From: Gammaproteobacteria bacterium
GTDB lineage: Bacteria; Pseudomonadota; Gammaproteobacteria; UWMA-0217
DNA: 54,386 bases
Direction: 5' to 3'
Assembly (NCBI GenBank): GCA_026981985.1
Contig: JALSHZ010000121.1
Coordinates: forward strand, 81,168-135,553
Position numbers and translations under genes: made by a program. The notes beneath the pieces were generated by a model, which had not been told where the DNA came from, searched no databases, and was given only the letters and a program-made list of their open reading frames with translations. Numbering within the stretch: the first letter of the stretch is position 1; each line of letters opens with the position of its first letter. This document shows, one piece after another, positions 1 through 8,417 of the stretch.

Positions 1-237
1 AATGATGCGATCGACCGGCTTGACCATCAGGTGTACGTCGATATCGGCGGTAACGCCGTGCTTGCGCAGTGCTTCGCAGACCAGCGGACCGATGGTCAGG
101 TTGGGCACATAGTGGTTGTCCATCACGTCGAAGTGAACGACGTCCGCCCCGGACTTGATGACCATATCCACTTCATCACCGAGCTTGGCGAAATCGGCGG
201 AAAGGATGGAAGGGGCTATCAGGTTATCTTTGGACAT
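1..237 (-). CDS. rpe: Ribulose-phosphate 3-epimerase, N-terminal part (gene runs off the window)
   Basis: Interconverts ribulose 5-phosphate and xylulose 5-phosphate in the cytoplasmic pentose phosphate pathway. Reading leftward from the ATG at 237 gives a protein beginning [16 protein letters not shown], followed by [17 protein letters not shown] and DIDVHLMV. These are the first strands of the RPE TIM barrel; they include the Ser of APSILSADF, the metal-site H and D of HFDVMD, and the DVHLM histidine. Only about 79 residues lie in the window and no stop is reached, so this is an edge truncation and not a broken gene. In many gammaproteobacteria rpe is followed by gph and trpE, which would lie to the left of the window. 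Confidence 0.95.
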   Translation of the reverse strand, partial: MSKDNLIAPSILSADFAKLGDEVDMVIKSGADVVHFDVMDNHYVPNLTIGPLVCEALRKHGVTADIDVHLMVKPVDRII

Positions 238-300
238 GCTGCACACCTCGTTGTCACAGATTGGATTCCGTTGCGCCCGGGATACCCCGCAAAATTCGAG

Positions 301-317
301 GATAACCCTTGGTTATC
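301..317 (-). terminator. Perfect inverted repeat between the DUF4124 gene and rpe
   Basis: GATAACC and GGTTATC form a perfect 7-bp stem with a 3-nt loop in the 184-bp gap between the two leftward genes. Read leftward, the hairpin is followed by a weak T-rich stretch (CTCGAATTTTG), so it may be a weak terminator for the DUF4124 gene. It could equally be an operator for rpe. No function is proven. Confidence 0.35.
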
Positions 318-421
318 GGGGCGCCGTTTCGTAGTTGCGGCACTTTAACTCAAAACAGGCGCGCCATTCCACCGGATTTTTGGGCGCTATTCGTCGATGG
401 GGCTGTGAGCGTATGCAGCAG

Positions 422-1066
422 TTATTTGTTGGAATCGTCGCTGGTGAGTAGCAGGAACCGCTGCTTGTCGTGGGCAAACTTGGTTTCCAGTTTCTTGCGT
501 TTGGCCAGATTGCGCTCGATCAGCAACTCGTAGGTGGAGATTTGCTGTTCGTATTCCTTGATGTTTGCGGTGATTTGCCGGGGAACCGAGCGTTCCCGGG
601 CCTGGTACCAGCGCTTTTTCTCGACGGTTTTCTCCAGTAGCGCCTTGGTCTTTTCCAGCTTGCGGCGGTTGGCGTTAGTGTAGTTGTCAAGATTGCTCAG
701 GCGGCTGGAATAGAGCGCATCGATATCGTCGATAGAGGAGAAGGTCGTCAGTAGCGCGCGGTCTTCCGCCAGCTGTTTTTCACGCAGGCGCTTTTGTCGG
801 AGCGCCTCCAGCACCGCCTCACGCTCCCGGCGCCGCTGTTCTTTCGTCTTGAATGTGTTGACTTCTTTTGTGGCTTGCCCGTATGGGTTCAGCTCCACGC
901 GCGGTTGCTGGGCCTGGGAAGGCGGAATACGGTCACTGTAATGGACATTGCCGTTTTCATCGACCCACCGGAACAGCTCCGCCGACATCACCAGGTGAGT
1001 GGTAAGCAGCAGCGTCAGCGCCAGCGTGATTCGTCGATGAAATTGTAAGTCCATGGTTCTTCGCAT
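422..1066 (-). CDS. Exported DUF4124 protein with long coiled-coil tail
   Basis: About 214 residues from the ATG at 1066; an ATG at 1054 giving 210 residues is equally possible. Neither has a strong ribosome-binding site, and a longer frame to 1153 looks like read-through of non-coding sequence. The N-terminus has a basic start and a hydrophobic segment (ITLALTLLLTTHLV), consistent with a signal peptide. Then comes the DUF4124 signature RWVDENGNVHYSD, followed by a long charged Arg/Lys/Glu-rich helical region likely to form a coiled coil. DUF4124 proteins are common exported proteins of gammaproteobacteria with no firm role. It is divergent from the TauE-like gene. Confidence 0.8.
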   Translation of the reverse strand: MRRTMDLQFHRRITLALTLLLTTHLVMSAELFRWVDENGNVHYSDRIPPSQAQQPRVELNPYGQATKEVNTFKTKEQRRREREAVLEALRQKRLREKQLAEDRALLTTFSSIDDIDALYSSRLSNLDNYTNANRRKLEKTKALLEKTVEKKRWYQARERSVPRQITANIKEYEQQISTYELLIERNLAKRKKLETKFAHDKQRFLLLTSDDSNK

Positions 1067-1179
1067 TAGGGCATAGCCCCGATATGATGCGCAACGATCC
1101 TTATCACAGTCCCGACTGCGGATGGCCGGATGGAGGCCAGTTTGCGCTACCACATCAAATACTCACCTGCGCCGCTGCA

Positions 1180-1929
1180 ATGATTGAGCAGTTACTGCTG
1201 TTTGCCATTTCGCTCATCGCCAATGCGTTCTCGTCGTTCTCGGGCGGTGGCGCCGGACTGATCCAGCTCCCCGCTTTGATCTTCCTGGGTCTGCCGTTCG
1301 CGCTGGCACTGGCAACCCACAAGGTTGCCAGTGTCGCGCTGGGCCTGGGCGCAAGCCTGCGGCACTGGCGCGATGGTCGGCTTGAGCGGCCGATGGTGCT
1401 ATTGATGCTCGCATGGGGTTTGCCGGGAGTCGTGCTGGGGGCACTGACCATCGTCCATGTTCCCGACCGTTTGGCGGAAATCCTGCTGGGCCTGCTGACG
1501 ATTGCATTAGGGCTCTATTCCATGCTCAAGCAATCACTTGGACAGCATTATGTGGCTGGCAACCGTGAAGGTAAAGGCCTGCTGATCGGTGGGGTGGGGT
1601 TGCTGCTGATTGGCTTTCTGAATGGTTCGCTTACGTCCGGTACTGGCTTGTTCGTCACGCTGTGGCTGATTCGCTGGTTCGGCATGGACTACCTGTCGGC
1701 GGTTGCGCACACCCTGGTCATGGTTGGCATATTCTGGAACGGTACCGGTGCGGTAACGCTGGGCGTCGTCTCGGCAATCCATTGGGCATGGATTCCGGTA
1801 TTGCTGGCCGGCTCGCTGCTGGGTGGCTATCTCGGCGCGCAGCTGGCGATCAGTTCCGGCAATCGTCTGATCAAACGGGGGTTCGAGGCGGTAACGATGT
1901 TGGTGGGCATCAAGTTGTTGTTGGGTTGA
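1180..1929 (+). CDS. TauE/SafE-family membrane exporter
   Basis: A 249-residue polytopic inner-membrane protein. The start at 1180 gives the N-terminal membrane segment [20 protein letters not shown]; the frame stays open upstream to 1084, but that part is polar and unlike the family. The motif [14 protein letters not shown] in the first helix hairpin and a second-half repeat ([20 protein letters not shown]) are characteristic of TauE/SafE (formerly DUF81) proteins, which have about 8 transmembrane helices in two repeats. Members are proposed to export sulfite, sulfoacetate or other small organic acids, and the substrate cannot be read here. Its 3' end overlaps pyrE by 20 bp in convergent orientation. 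Confidence 0.85.
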   Translation: MIEQLLLFAISLIANAFSSFSGGGAGLIQLPALIFLGLPFALALATHKVASVALGLGASLRHWRDGRLERPMVLLMLAWGLPGVVLGALTIVHVPDRLAEILLGLLTIALGLYSMLKQSLGQHYVAGNREGKGLLIGGVGLLLIGFLNGSLTSGTGLFVTLWLIRWFGMDYLSAVAHTLVMVGIFWNGTGAVTLGVVSAIHWAWIPVLLAGSLLGGYLGAQLAISSGNRLIKRGFEAVTMLVGIKLLLG

Positions 1930-2563
1930 TTCCATAGCGCGACTGGTAGGCTCGCATCGCTGCCAGCGTCTCGTCGTCGCCCCGTGTCTGTAGTAACTGC
2001 ATCAGGTCGCTGACGCTGGCAATGCTGACAACTGGGATGCCAAATTCCTGCTCCACCTCCTGAATGGCTGATAGCTCACCAGCGCCGCGCTCCTGCCGGT
2101 CCAGAGCGACGATGACACCCGCCAGCTCGGCGCCCGCATCGTGGATGATTTCGACGGATTCGCGAATGGCTGTGCCAGCTGTAATCACATCGTCGATGAT
2201 CATCACGCGTCCCTTCAGTTTGGCACCGACGATGCTGCCGCCCTCGCCATGACGTTTGGTTTCCTTGCGATTGAAAGCGTAGGGAATATCGAGCCCGTGC
2301 TCGTCATAGAGCGAAGCGGCGGTGACGGCTGCCAGTGGTATGCCCTTGTAGGCGGGACCGAACAGCAGATCGAATTCGATGTCGGCGGCGCGTAAGGTGG
2401 CGGCATAGAAACGGCCTAGCTGCGCTAACGCCGAGCCGGTATTGAACAGCCCGGCGTTGAAGAAATAGGGGCTGCTGCGGCCCGATTTGAGTGTGAATTC
2501 GCCGAAACGAAGCACCTCGCGTTCGAGCGCGAGTTCAAGGAATGCTTGCTGAGAATCTGACAT
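1910..2563 (-). CDS. pyrE: Orotate phosphoribosyltransferase
   Basis: Converts orotate and PRPP to orotidine 5'-phosphate in pyrimidine synthesis; cytoplasmic dimer. The 217-residue product is the family's normal size (E. coli about 213). It starts [13 protein letters not shown] and carries the orotate-side [14 protein letters not shown] and [11 protein letters not shown] motifs, the catalytic loop [11 protein letters not shown], and the PRPP-binding motif [14 protein letters not shown] further in-frame ATG 21 bases upstream (2584) is less likely, because family members begin close to MSDSQQ. It overlaps the 3' end of the TauE-like gene by 20 bp, so opposing transcription is possible. Confidence 0.97.
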   Translation of the reverse strand: MSDSQQAFLELALEREVLRFGEFTLKSGRSSPYFFNAGLFNTGSALAQLGRFYAATLRAADIEFDLLFGPAYKGIPLAAVTAASLYDEHGLDIPYAFNRKETKRHGEGGSIVGAKLKGRVMIIDDVITAGTAIRESVEIIHDAGAELAGVIVALDRQERGAGELSAIQEVEQEFGIPVVSIASVSDLMQLLQTRGDDETLAAMRAYQSRYGINPTTT

Positions 2564-2620
2564 GGCATCTGTTGCGGCTGGCAAGGTGGCCGCTATCGTA
2601 TCATTTGCGGTGGATAGCCG

Positions 2621-3112
2621 TCAGTTGATCAGGAAGCGGACGTTGTTGTCCACAAAGTTGCGGGACGCCAGCTTTTTCAGTGTCTCCTCTGGCAGTGCCT
2701 GAACCTCTTTTTCCAGCATCTCCAGTCCGTCGAGCAATCGCTGTGAGCGACGCTGTGCCTTGCCGATCAACGCTTGCAGCTGCGGGTTGTGACGGCGGGG
2801 ATCACGAAACCAGCTGAGGAACCGATCCGCTTCTGCCGGCGCGGGCTGGCTCAGTGTGTCGAGAATCTGATCCTGCAGTTCCGTCAGTGCCTGGTGGTTG
2901 ACGGCGATCAGTTCGAAGGCACCGAGTTTTGCCAAAGGCTTTGCTGCCCCGTAGAACCACTCATCGAATCGTTTTTGCGCCTCAAGCGCCGATTTGCTGT
3001 ACTTGTCCGAAGAGGCCGGGTTGTCGCCGAGCGAGCGTGTAAAAGCGAACCATTGCAGTTGGGACGATCGAGCTGCCCTGAGACCCTTGAGTATCGATTG
3101 TCTGTTCATCAT
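2621..3112 (-). CDS. Hypothetical helical protein, 163 residues
   Basis: I do not recognise this family. The protein has no signal peptide or membrane segment and appears wholly alpha-helical. It has a basic N-terminus (MMNRQSILKGLRAARS), an aromatic/acidic middle (KRFDEWFYGAAKPL) and several amphipathic helices rich in Leu, Gln and Glu near the end (LLDGLEMLEKEVQALPEETLKKL). It lies between pyrE and the znu operon, all leftward, with 57 bp to the pyrE start and 124 bp from znuB. Codon usage looks like its neighbours, so it is probably a real gene. A role in the metal-transport operon is not indicated. Confidence 0.65.
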   Translation of the reverse strand: MMNRQSILKGLRAARSSQLQWFAFTRSLGDNPASSDKYSKSALEAQKRFDEWFYGAAKPLAKLGAFELIAVNHQALTELQDQILDTLSQPAPAEADRFLSWFRDPRRHNPQLQALIGKAQRRSQRLLDGLEMLEKEVQALPEETLKKLASRNFVDNNVRFLIN

Positions 3113-3236
3113 CCATGATGCACGGTTATTAGGTGTAGCCAGCAGTGTATCCAGGGGAGGCGTGGCACTTCAGGGAACAGGTCTCACTGGCTGGTAAGTG
3201 GCGGCTGACAGGTAGCAGGAAAGGGACTGATGGTGG

Positions 3237-4052
3237 TCAGCTGCGCAGTTTGTAGAGCAGCAGTGAGACCAGATAGGTCGCCGCTGCCAGTAAGATGATG
3301 ATTGGCCCTGGCGGCAGATCGGGCTGCCATGCCAGTAACAGTCCACCGGTGCTGAATGCCATGCCCAGCAGCGCGCCGACGACCATCATGCCGGCAAGGG
3401 TGCGCATATAGTGACCGGCGATGGCCGCAGGCAACGTCAGCAGTGCGATGACCAGAATCAGGCCAACCACCTGAATCAGCAGCACTACCGTGACCGCCAC
3501 CAGTACCAGCAGTAACAGGTAGAACAGCGTGACCGGGACGCCTCTCAGGGTGGCGAATTCTTCGTCGAAGGAGACGGCCAGAAACTGTTTGTAGAACACG
3601 CCGATCAGCAGCAGGATCAGCAGATCCATTGCCGCCATCAGCCACAGCTCACGCTGCGACACCATCAGGATATTGCCGAACAGATAGCTCATCAGTTCGG
3701 TGTTATAGCCGGGTGTCAGGGAGATGAAGATGATGCCGGTCGCCATGCCAGCAGCCCACAGCGCGGCGATCAGGGTATCTTCCCGTTCGCGGCTGTGTAG
3801 CGTGACCATGCCGATGATCAGGGCGGCGACAATGGCGGTAGCAAATGCTGCAATGGTCGGATCGAAGCCGAAATAGAGTGCCGCACCCATCCCCCCGAGC
3901 ACCGAGTGGGCAATGCCGCCAGCGAGAAAGCCGATACGCTTGACCACAACGTAGCTGCCGATGACGCCACAACCCAGGCTGGCCAGCAGGCCGCCAATCA
4001 ATGCGTGACGCAGAAAGCCGTATTGCGAGAGTGCATCGAGCAGCTCAGTCAT
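3237..4052 (-). CDS. znuB: Zinc/manganese-type ABC transporter permease
   Basis: Integral membrane subunit of an ABC-3 family metal importer, 271 residues with about 8 hydrophobic segments. The ATG at 4052 (MTELLDALSQYGFLRHAL) matches the usual family start. Family landmarks include GGLLASLGCGVIGSYVVVKR, GGIAHSVLGGMG, and LTLPAAIAGHYMRTL, the coupling region that contacts the ATPase. It is third in the leftward znuA-znuC-znuB operon and overlaps znuC by 8 bp. Zinc is the likeliest cargo because of the partner's His-rich loop, but manganese or iron cannot be excluded. Confidence 0.9.
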   Translation of the reverse strand: MTELLDALSQYGFLRHALIGGLLASLGCGVIGSYVVVKRIGFLAGGIAHSVLGGMGAALYFGFDPTIAAFATAIVAALIIGMVTLHSREREDTLIAALWAAGMATGIIFISLTPGYNTELMSYLFGNILMVSQRELWLMAAMDLLILLLIGVFYKQFLAVSFDEEFATLRGVPVTLFYLLLLVLVAVTVVLLIQVVGLILVIALLTLPAAIAGHYMRTLAGMMVVGALLGMAFSTGGLLLAWQPDLPPGPIIILLAAATYLVSLLLYKLRS

Positions 4053-4779
4053 GGCGATGCTCCACTGCATGCACATGGGTTCCATAGAGTTGATCGAGCA
4101 GTTTGCCGTCGATATGCGCAGTCTCGTGACACATCAGCGTGCGGTTGAGGCAAGCAACCCGGGTGACGTAATAGGTAATGAAGGCGATGTCGTGGGAGAC
4201 GACGATGATCGTCATCTCTTCGTTGAGCTTTTTCAGCAGGTCGAAGATCTCTGTTTCCACGCGTTGATCGATATTGGCGGTGGGTTCATCGAGAATCAGG
4301 ATATCCGGCTCACAGGCCAGCGCGCGCGACAGCAACACCCGCTGCAACTGGCCACCGGAGAGCGTGTCCAGCCGGCGCTTGCGCAGGCTGTCGGTTTCGG
4401 TGCGGCGCAGGGCTTCATGGGCCAGTACCTTGTCGTGGTGCGTATAGCCGCCCCACCAGCGGGTTTGGCCCAGCCGGGCGGTGAGTACTGCTTGTTCCAC
4501 CGTAATCGGAAAGTCCCGGGCGAAACGTGGATATTGGGGTACATAGCCGATATGCCGGCGTCCCTGTTCGGGTGGCAAGCCGAGCACCTCTACCGTGCCG
4601 GACGACGGTTTCAGCAGTCCAAGAATGATTTTCAGCAAGGTGCTCTTGCCGCCCGCGTTGGGGCCGACCACGCCGATGAATTCACCGCGCTGGACGGTGA
4701 GATCGATGTTCTCCAGCGCCGCAATGCCACCGTAACTGAAGTTGATGCCTCGCAGCGAGATGGCGGGAGCAGTACTCAT
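4045..4779 (-). CDS. znuC: Metal ABC transporter ATP-binding protein
   Basis: Energises the ZnuB-like permease. The 244-residue protein has a complete ABC cassette: Walker A GPNAGGKST (residues 39-47), Q-loop YVPQ, signature LSGGQLQR, Walker B ILILDEP and switch histidine VVSHD. ABC-3 metal ATPases have this length. The C-terminus ends in a His-rich run (YGTHVHAVEHRHD), as in several zinc uptake ATPases, which may sense or store metal. The start overlaps the znuA stop by 4 bp (ATGA), implying translational coupling. Confidence 0.93.
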   Translation of the reverse strand: MSTAPAISLRGINFSYGGIAALENIDLTVQRGEFIGVVGPNAGGKSTLLKIILGLLKPSSGTVEVLGLPPEQGRRHIGYVPQYPRFARDFPITVEQAVLTARLGQTRWWGGYTHHDKVLAHEALRRTETDSLRKRRLDTLSGGQLQRVLLSRALACEPDILILDEPTANIDQRVETEIFDLLKKLNEEMTIIVVSHDIAFITYYVTRVACLNRTLMCHETAHIDGKLLDQLYGTHVHAVEHRHD

Positions 4780-5660
4780 GGCTTCTTGCCGTGCTTTGCC
4801 AGTGTTTCCGCCATCAGCAGCAGCGTAGTGGGAATGTCATAGGCGAGCGGGTCGACGGCCACCACCTTGCCGCCGATTTCCTGCGCAATCGTTTCCGCAT
4901 CGCGGCGGCTGAACTGGGGTTGGACGATGATCGTCTTGATGCCGGCTTTCCGGGCTTGCTCGATCAACTGGCCAAGCTGACGAATGCCTGGCGTTTTGCC
5001 GCTTTTCTCAATGGCGATCTGCTGTAATCCGTAGCGGTCGGCAAAATATCCCCACGATGGATGAAATACCATGAAGCGCCGCGAAGGCAGTTCGTCGAGC
5101 ATGGCGGTGATTTTTCGGTCCAGGGCATGTAGCTCGTCGGCAAGTTGCCGGAAATTGTCCGCATAGGCTTCTTTGTTCGCAGGGTCCACTTCGCTCAAGG
5201 CATCGCGCATGTTGGCGGCGATGCGGATGCTCGTGAGCGGGCTGTTCCAGACATGCGGGTCGAGATCGTCTGCATGCACATGATCGTGTGCCTCGTCATG
5301 GGCTGCACGCCGCAGCACGATGCCTTTGCGCACATCGACCAGTCGGGTAGTGGGGTAGCTCTCCCGTACCCGAGGCAACCATGCCTTTTCAGATGGCACA
5401 CCGACATAAAAGAATAGCCGCGCGTTTTTCAGCCGGGTCATCTTGCGTGGGGTGGGTGAAAAAGTAGCCGGGCTTTCACCGGGCGCAATCATGGTCTCTA
5501 CATCAATGTGTTCGCCGCCAACCCGTTCGGCCAGATAGCGCAGTGGCTCAATGCTGACGAATACCTTCATTGCCGATGCTTCGTTGCTGAAAACGGGCTG
5601 GATCGACATCAGCGTCAGTAGCAGCGCCTGGAGCAGGAATGGGAGGAGTCTGTATCTCAT
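4776..5660 (-). CDS. znuA: Metal ABC transporter periplasmic binding protein
   Basis: A 294-residue cluster A-I solute-binding protein with a signal peptide (residues 1 to about 25). The His/Asp-rich loop (about 120-131, AHDEAHDHVHADD) is typical of zinc binders. Expected ligands are seen at H136 (DPHVW), H200 (FHPSWGYF) and D270 (VAVDPL). The fourth expected ligand, normally the His of an SPHTYEP-like motif, is alanine here (A65 in GESPATFSPTP). This may mark a subfamily with a three-protein-ligand site. It is the first gene of the operon. No clear Zur-like palindrome was found upstream. Confidence 0.9.
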   Translation of the reverse strand: MRYRLLPFLLQALLLTLMSIQPVFSNEASAMKVFVSIEPLRYLAERVGGEHIDVETMIAPGESPATFSPTPRKMTRLKNARLFFYVGVPSEKAWLPRVRESYPTTRLVDVRKGIVLRRAAHDEAHDHVHADDLDPHVWNSPLTSIRIAANMRDALSEVDPANKEAYADNFRQLADELHALDRKITAMLDELPSRRFMVFHPSWGYFADRYGLQQIAIEKSGKTPGIRQLGQLIEQARKAGIKTIIVQPQFSRRDAETIAQEIGGKVVAVDPLAYDIPTTLLLMAETLAKHGKKP

Positions 5661-6184
5661 GGCTGGATTTTAACCCGTAAGGCTTGCGGAGGATGGATTT
5701 CTTTGTCTGACAGATTGGGGTGCGTCGTCATGATTTCCAGTGTGGCGGTGACATCGTCTTCCCTCTGCTGTGACGGTGACGATCTTTATGGCGCGCCCAT
5801 CCCGGCTATGCTGGCTTCGGAATTCGGTGGCCGCGTCGGCAGGCGGGCTCGCTATTTGTGATGCCGATCAAGAAACTACTCTGCTGTGACTTTCGCTGAT
5901 CCGCTACCATCTGAGCGGGCGTTGTTTGCCAGTTTTTTGACGGCCAGGCAGGCCGGATCATACGTCAGCCCAAGAGATGGAAACAGGGCTGGGAACAATC
6001 AGATGGAAAGGAATCACAGCCGTGACCGACCAATGCCGGCATGGCGCTTGTGTGTGCGGGGCCAGTAACAGGGATTATTTCAGCAAGCCATGCGCAGGGG
6101 CTATGTGCGCAGTTTGCCAGGCCGAATGGAAGCGGCGGGATCACCACGCACTGATACGTAACTATAACGATCAGGGTGGGAAAA
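5661..6184. other. 524-bp divergent intergenic region, znuA to deacetylase gene
   Basis: The region separates the leftward znu operon from the rightward deacetylase gene and must contain both promoters. Open frames here are short and look unlike proteins. A loose dyad (TGATACG ... ACGATCA, about 6151-6173) sits just before the deacetylase gene and could be an operator. No riboswitch or RNA gene that I know was recognised. Confidence 0.4.
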
Positions 6185-7243
6185 ATGTCGATGGCTTATC
6201 CGGTACTGAAACCGGAAACTCCTTCATTGAAAAGAACAATCGTGCATCAACTGCAGCGTGGTCTCTATCTGTCAGGACTGGCTTGGGCGTATCGTAAGGT
6301 GGCTGAGCCACGGGGCGCACTGATTATCATGTACCACAGCGTGGTCGATGAAAAAAATGCAGCCTATATCGACCAGAGCTACAGCGTGACCGTCGAGCAG
6401 TTCGAAACGCAGCTGCAGTACCTGAAATCTCATGCCAACGTCATCAGCCTGTCGGAGATGGTTGAGTGCGTCTACGGAGGTGGCCGCTTGCCGGAGAATG
6501 CGGTGGTGCTGACCTTCGACGACGGCTACCTGAACAATCTGACGCATGCAGCGCCACTGCTGAAAAAGTATGATCTGCCGGCCATGATCTATCTCTGCAC
6601 CGGATACGTCGACCGGCAGCAGTCACAATGGGATGACGTGCTCTATTCGATGTTCCAGTTCCGCAGTGTTCAGCGCCTCCAGTGGCGAGGAACGGACTAT
6701 GATCTGAATGATGCGAAGACGCTTTCCAGCGCATTCGGCACGATCGCTGGTGCTTTGATTACTGCCACGATGAGTGAGCGTGATCAGATTCTCGACGACA
6801 TCAAGGCCGAGTTACAGCCGGATTGTGAATTCCCGCAGCTGACCATGAGCTGGGACGATGTACGTTCCCTGGCATCGCAGTATCCGCAGATAGAACTGGG
6901 ATTACATACCGCAGACCATCTCGACATGACCCGGCTGACGCCGGCGCAGTTGGAAGCCGAGGTGACAAGATCGCGGGAAACGTTTTCCCGCGAGTTGGGC
7001 CGAGAGGCCGAACACTATTCCTATCCTTATGGCCGCCATACAGAAAATATAGCCGAGCAGCTGAGGGAAATGGGTTTCAAGTCGGCAGTCATTACCCAGC
7101 CCACTGCACTGGTAACGGCAAAGACCAATCCGCTCATGATGCCACGCTACGAAATCAGCAGTTCGATGCTGGACCTGAAACTGTGGATGAGTGGTGCCTT
7201 TCCGGATCTGGCGGAAAAGGTGATGCACAGGGTTTACGATTGA
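6185..7243 (+). CDS. Polysaccharide deacetylase family protein (NodB domain)
   Basis: Carbohydrate esterase family 4-type enzyme, expected to remove N- or O-acetyl groups from a polysaccharide or glycan precursor. The 352-residue protein shows the NodB motif 1 TFDDGY (metal-binding Asp pair), motif 2 HTADH (two metal histidines) and motif 3 YPYGRH. An upstream MYHSV element is typical of the IcaB/PgaB-like branch. ATG 6185 is preferred because a purine-rich GGGTGGG lies just before it; a GTG at 6176 in the same frame would add three residues. No obvious signal peptide. The acyltransferase gene follows 72 bp downstream on the same strand, so the two may act on the same exopolysaccharide. Confidence 0.87.
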   Translation: MSMAYPVLKPETPSLKRTIVHQLQRGLYLSGLAWAYRKVAEPRGALIIMYHSVVDEKNAAYIDQSYSVTVEQFETQLQYLKSHANVISLSEMVECVYGGGRLPENAVVLTFDDGYLNNLTHAAPLLKKYDLPAMIYLCTGYVDRQQSQWDDVLYSMFQFRSVQRLQWRGTDYDLNDAKTLSSAFGTIAGALITATMSERDQILDDIKAELQPDCEFPQLTMSWDDVRSLASQYPQIELGLHTADHLDMTRLTPAQLEAEVTRSRETFSRELGREAEHYSYPYGRHTENIAEQLREMGFKSAVITQPTALVTAKTNPLMMPRYEISSSMLDLKLWMSGAFPDLAEKVMHRVYD

Positions 7244-7315
7244 GTAGGACTTATTAGCGACTGTCTCCATATTCTTTGTGCACGTCGGGGCGCACACAAC
7301 ACTGATGGAAAAGGG

Positions 7316-8395
7316 ATGAATAAAATAACGAAACTGGCAGCTGGAGAGCTGGACACGACCCTTGTTGGTCGGTGGCGTGAGCTGCAACAGAAAAACCCTG
7401 AGTTGGCCAACCCCTATTTCTGCGTGGAGTATTTTCAGGCAGTGGCGGCGGTACGGGACGACGTGCATGTCGCGGTGGTTGAGAATGGCAACCGCGTCAT
7501 CGGCTTCTTTCCCTATCAGTCCACAGACGGCAAGGTGGCCGAGCCTGTGGGTGGTCGCTTGTCCGACTATCAGGGGGTGATCGGCAAGCCCGGTGAGCAG
7601 TGGCGCTATGATGAGGTTCTCGATGCCTGTGGTGTGAAAATCTGGGATTTTGATCATCTTCTGGCCAGCCAGGCGCCTGACGTCATCCACCGCCGCATCG
7701 ATGATGTGTCGCCAACCATGGATTTGCGTGATGGTTTCGAGGCCTATCTTACACAGCGCAAGAAGGCGGGAGCGAAGCGCCTCGACCAGTTTCGCCGCAA
7801 GACGCGCAAGTTCGAGCGTGAAGTCGGCAAGCTGGAAATCGATCTCTATTCGCGTGACGAAGCCGCCTTCCGCCAGGTGATCGAGTGGAAGAATGCGCAA
7901 TGCCGACGCACCGGCGTTCCCGAGTTTCTCAACTGGGGCTGGACGGAAGGCATGCTTCGTGAAATCTGGCAGCATGATAGCGACGCTTTTGCCGGCATGC
8001 TGACCGTTGTGCGGGTTGATGATGATATTGTCGCTGCGCATTTCGGCATGCGTTCGAACAGCGTTTGCCACTGGTGGTTTCCCACCTACAACGCGCAATA
8101 CGGCAAGTATTCGCCGGGCGGCATCCTGCTGCTGAAGCTGGCCGAGGCTGTGGCGGAGGAAGGTATTGCCTCCATCGACCTGGGCAAGGGTGATGATGCC
8201 TACAAGCCCAGCTTCGCCAATGGCGAAGTCGCTTTGGTAGAAGGCAGCGTGCTGCGCCCGTCGTTACAGGGAACGGTAAGAAAGTCCGTCACCGCGGCGC
8301 GTGGTTTTCTCAAGGAATCACAGCTGACGCGCCCACTGCGCAGCGCCTATCGCGGCGTCAAAGCGCTCGTCAGGCCGCAGCTGAGGCAGGCCTGA
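7316..8395 (+). CDS. GNAT/BioF2-like acyltransferase
   Basis: A 359-residue protein with the double-GNAT layout of the CelD/BcsL and FemAB-like superfamily. An N-terminal half contains NPYFCVEYFQAVAAV and FFPYQ. A C-terminal GNAT core follows, with KNAQCRRTGVPEFLNWGWTE and HFGMRSNSVCHWWFPTYN, then SPGGILLLKLAEAV, which is probably the acyl-CoA-contacting loop. Members transfer acyl or aminoacyl groups and often sit in exopolysaccharide gene sets, which fits the deacetylase just upstream. A good ribosome-binding site (AAAAGGG) precedes ATG 7316. Acyl donor and acceptor are unknown. Confidence 0.82.
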   Translation: MNKITKLAAGELDTTLVGRWRELQQKNPELANPYFCVEYFQAVAAVRDDVHVAVVENGNRVIGFFPYQSTDGKVAEPVGGRLSDYQGVIGKPGEQWRYDEVLDACGVKIWDFDHLLASQAPDVIHRRIDDVSPTMDLRDGFEAYLTQRKKAGAKRLDQFRRKTRKFEREVGKLEIDLYSRDEAAFRQVIEWKNAQCRRTGVPEFLNWGWTEGMLREIWQHDSDAFAGMLTVVRVDDDIVAAHFGMRSNSVCHWWFPTYNAQYGKYSPGGILLLKLAEAVAEEGIASIDLGKGDDAYKPSFANGEVALVEGSVLRPSLQGTVRKSVTAARGFLKESQLTRPLRSAYRGVKALVRPQLRQA

Positions 8396-8417
8396 TGATA
8401 TGGGTTGCAATGACGAG

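Noticed and set aside
5886-6297. Small + strand frames between znuA and the deacetylase gene
   Set aside because: No ribosome-binding site, odd composition and overlap with the deacetylase start region.
6902-8098. A 398-residue reverse-strand frame opposite the deacetylase and acyltransferase genes
   Set aside because: Both + strand genes have family motifs and good starts; the reverse frame spans the gap between them and has no domain.
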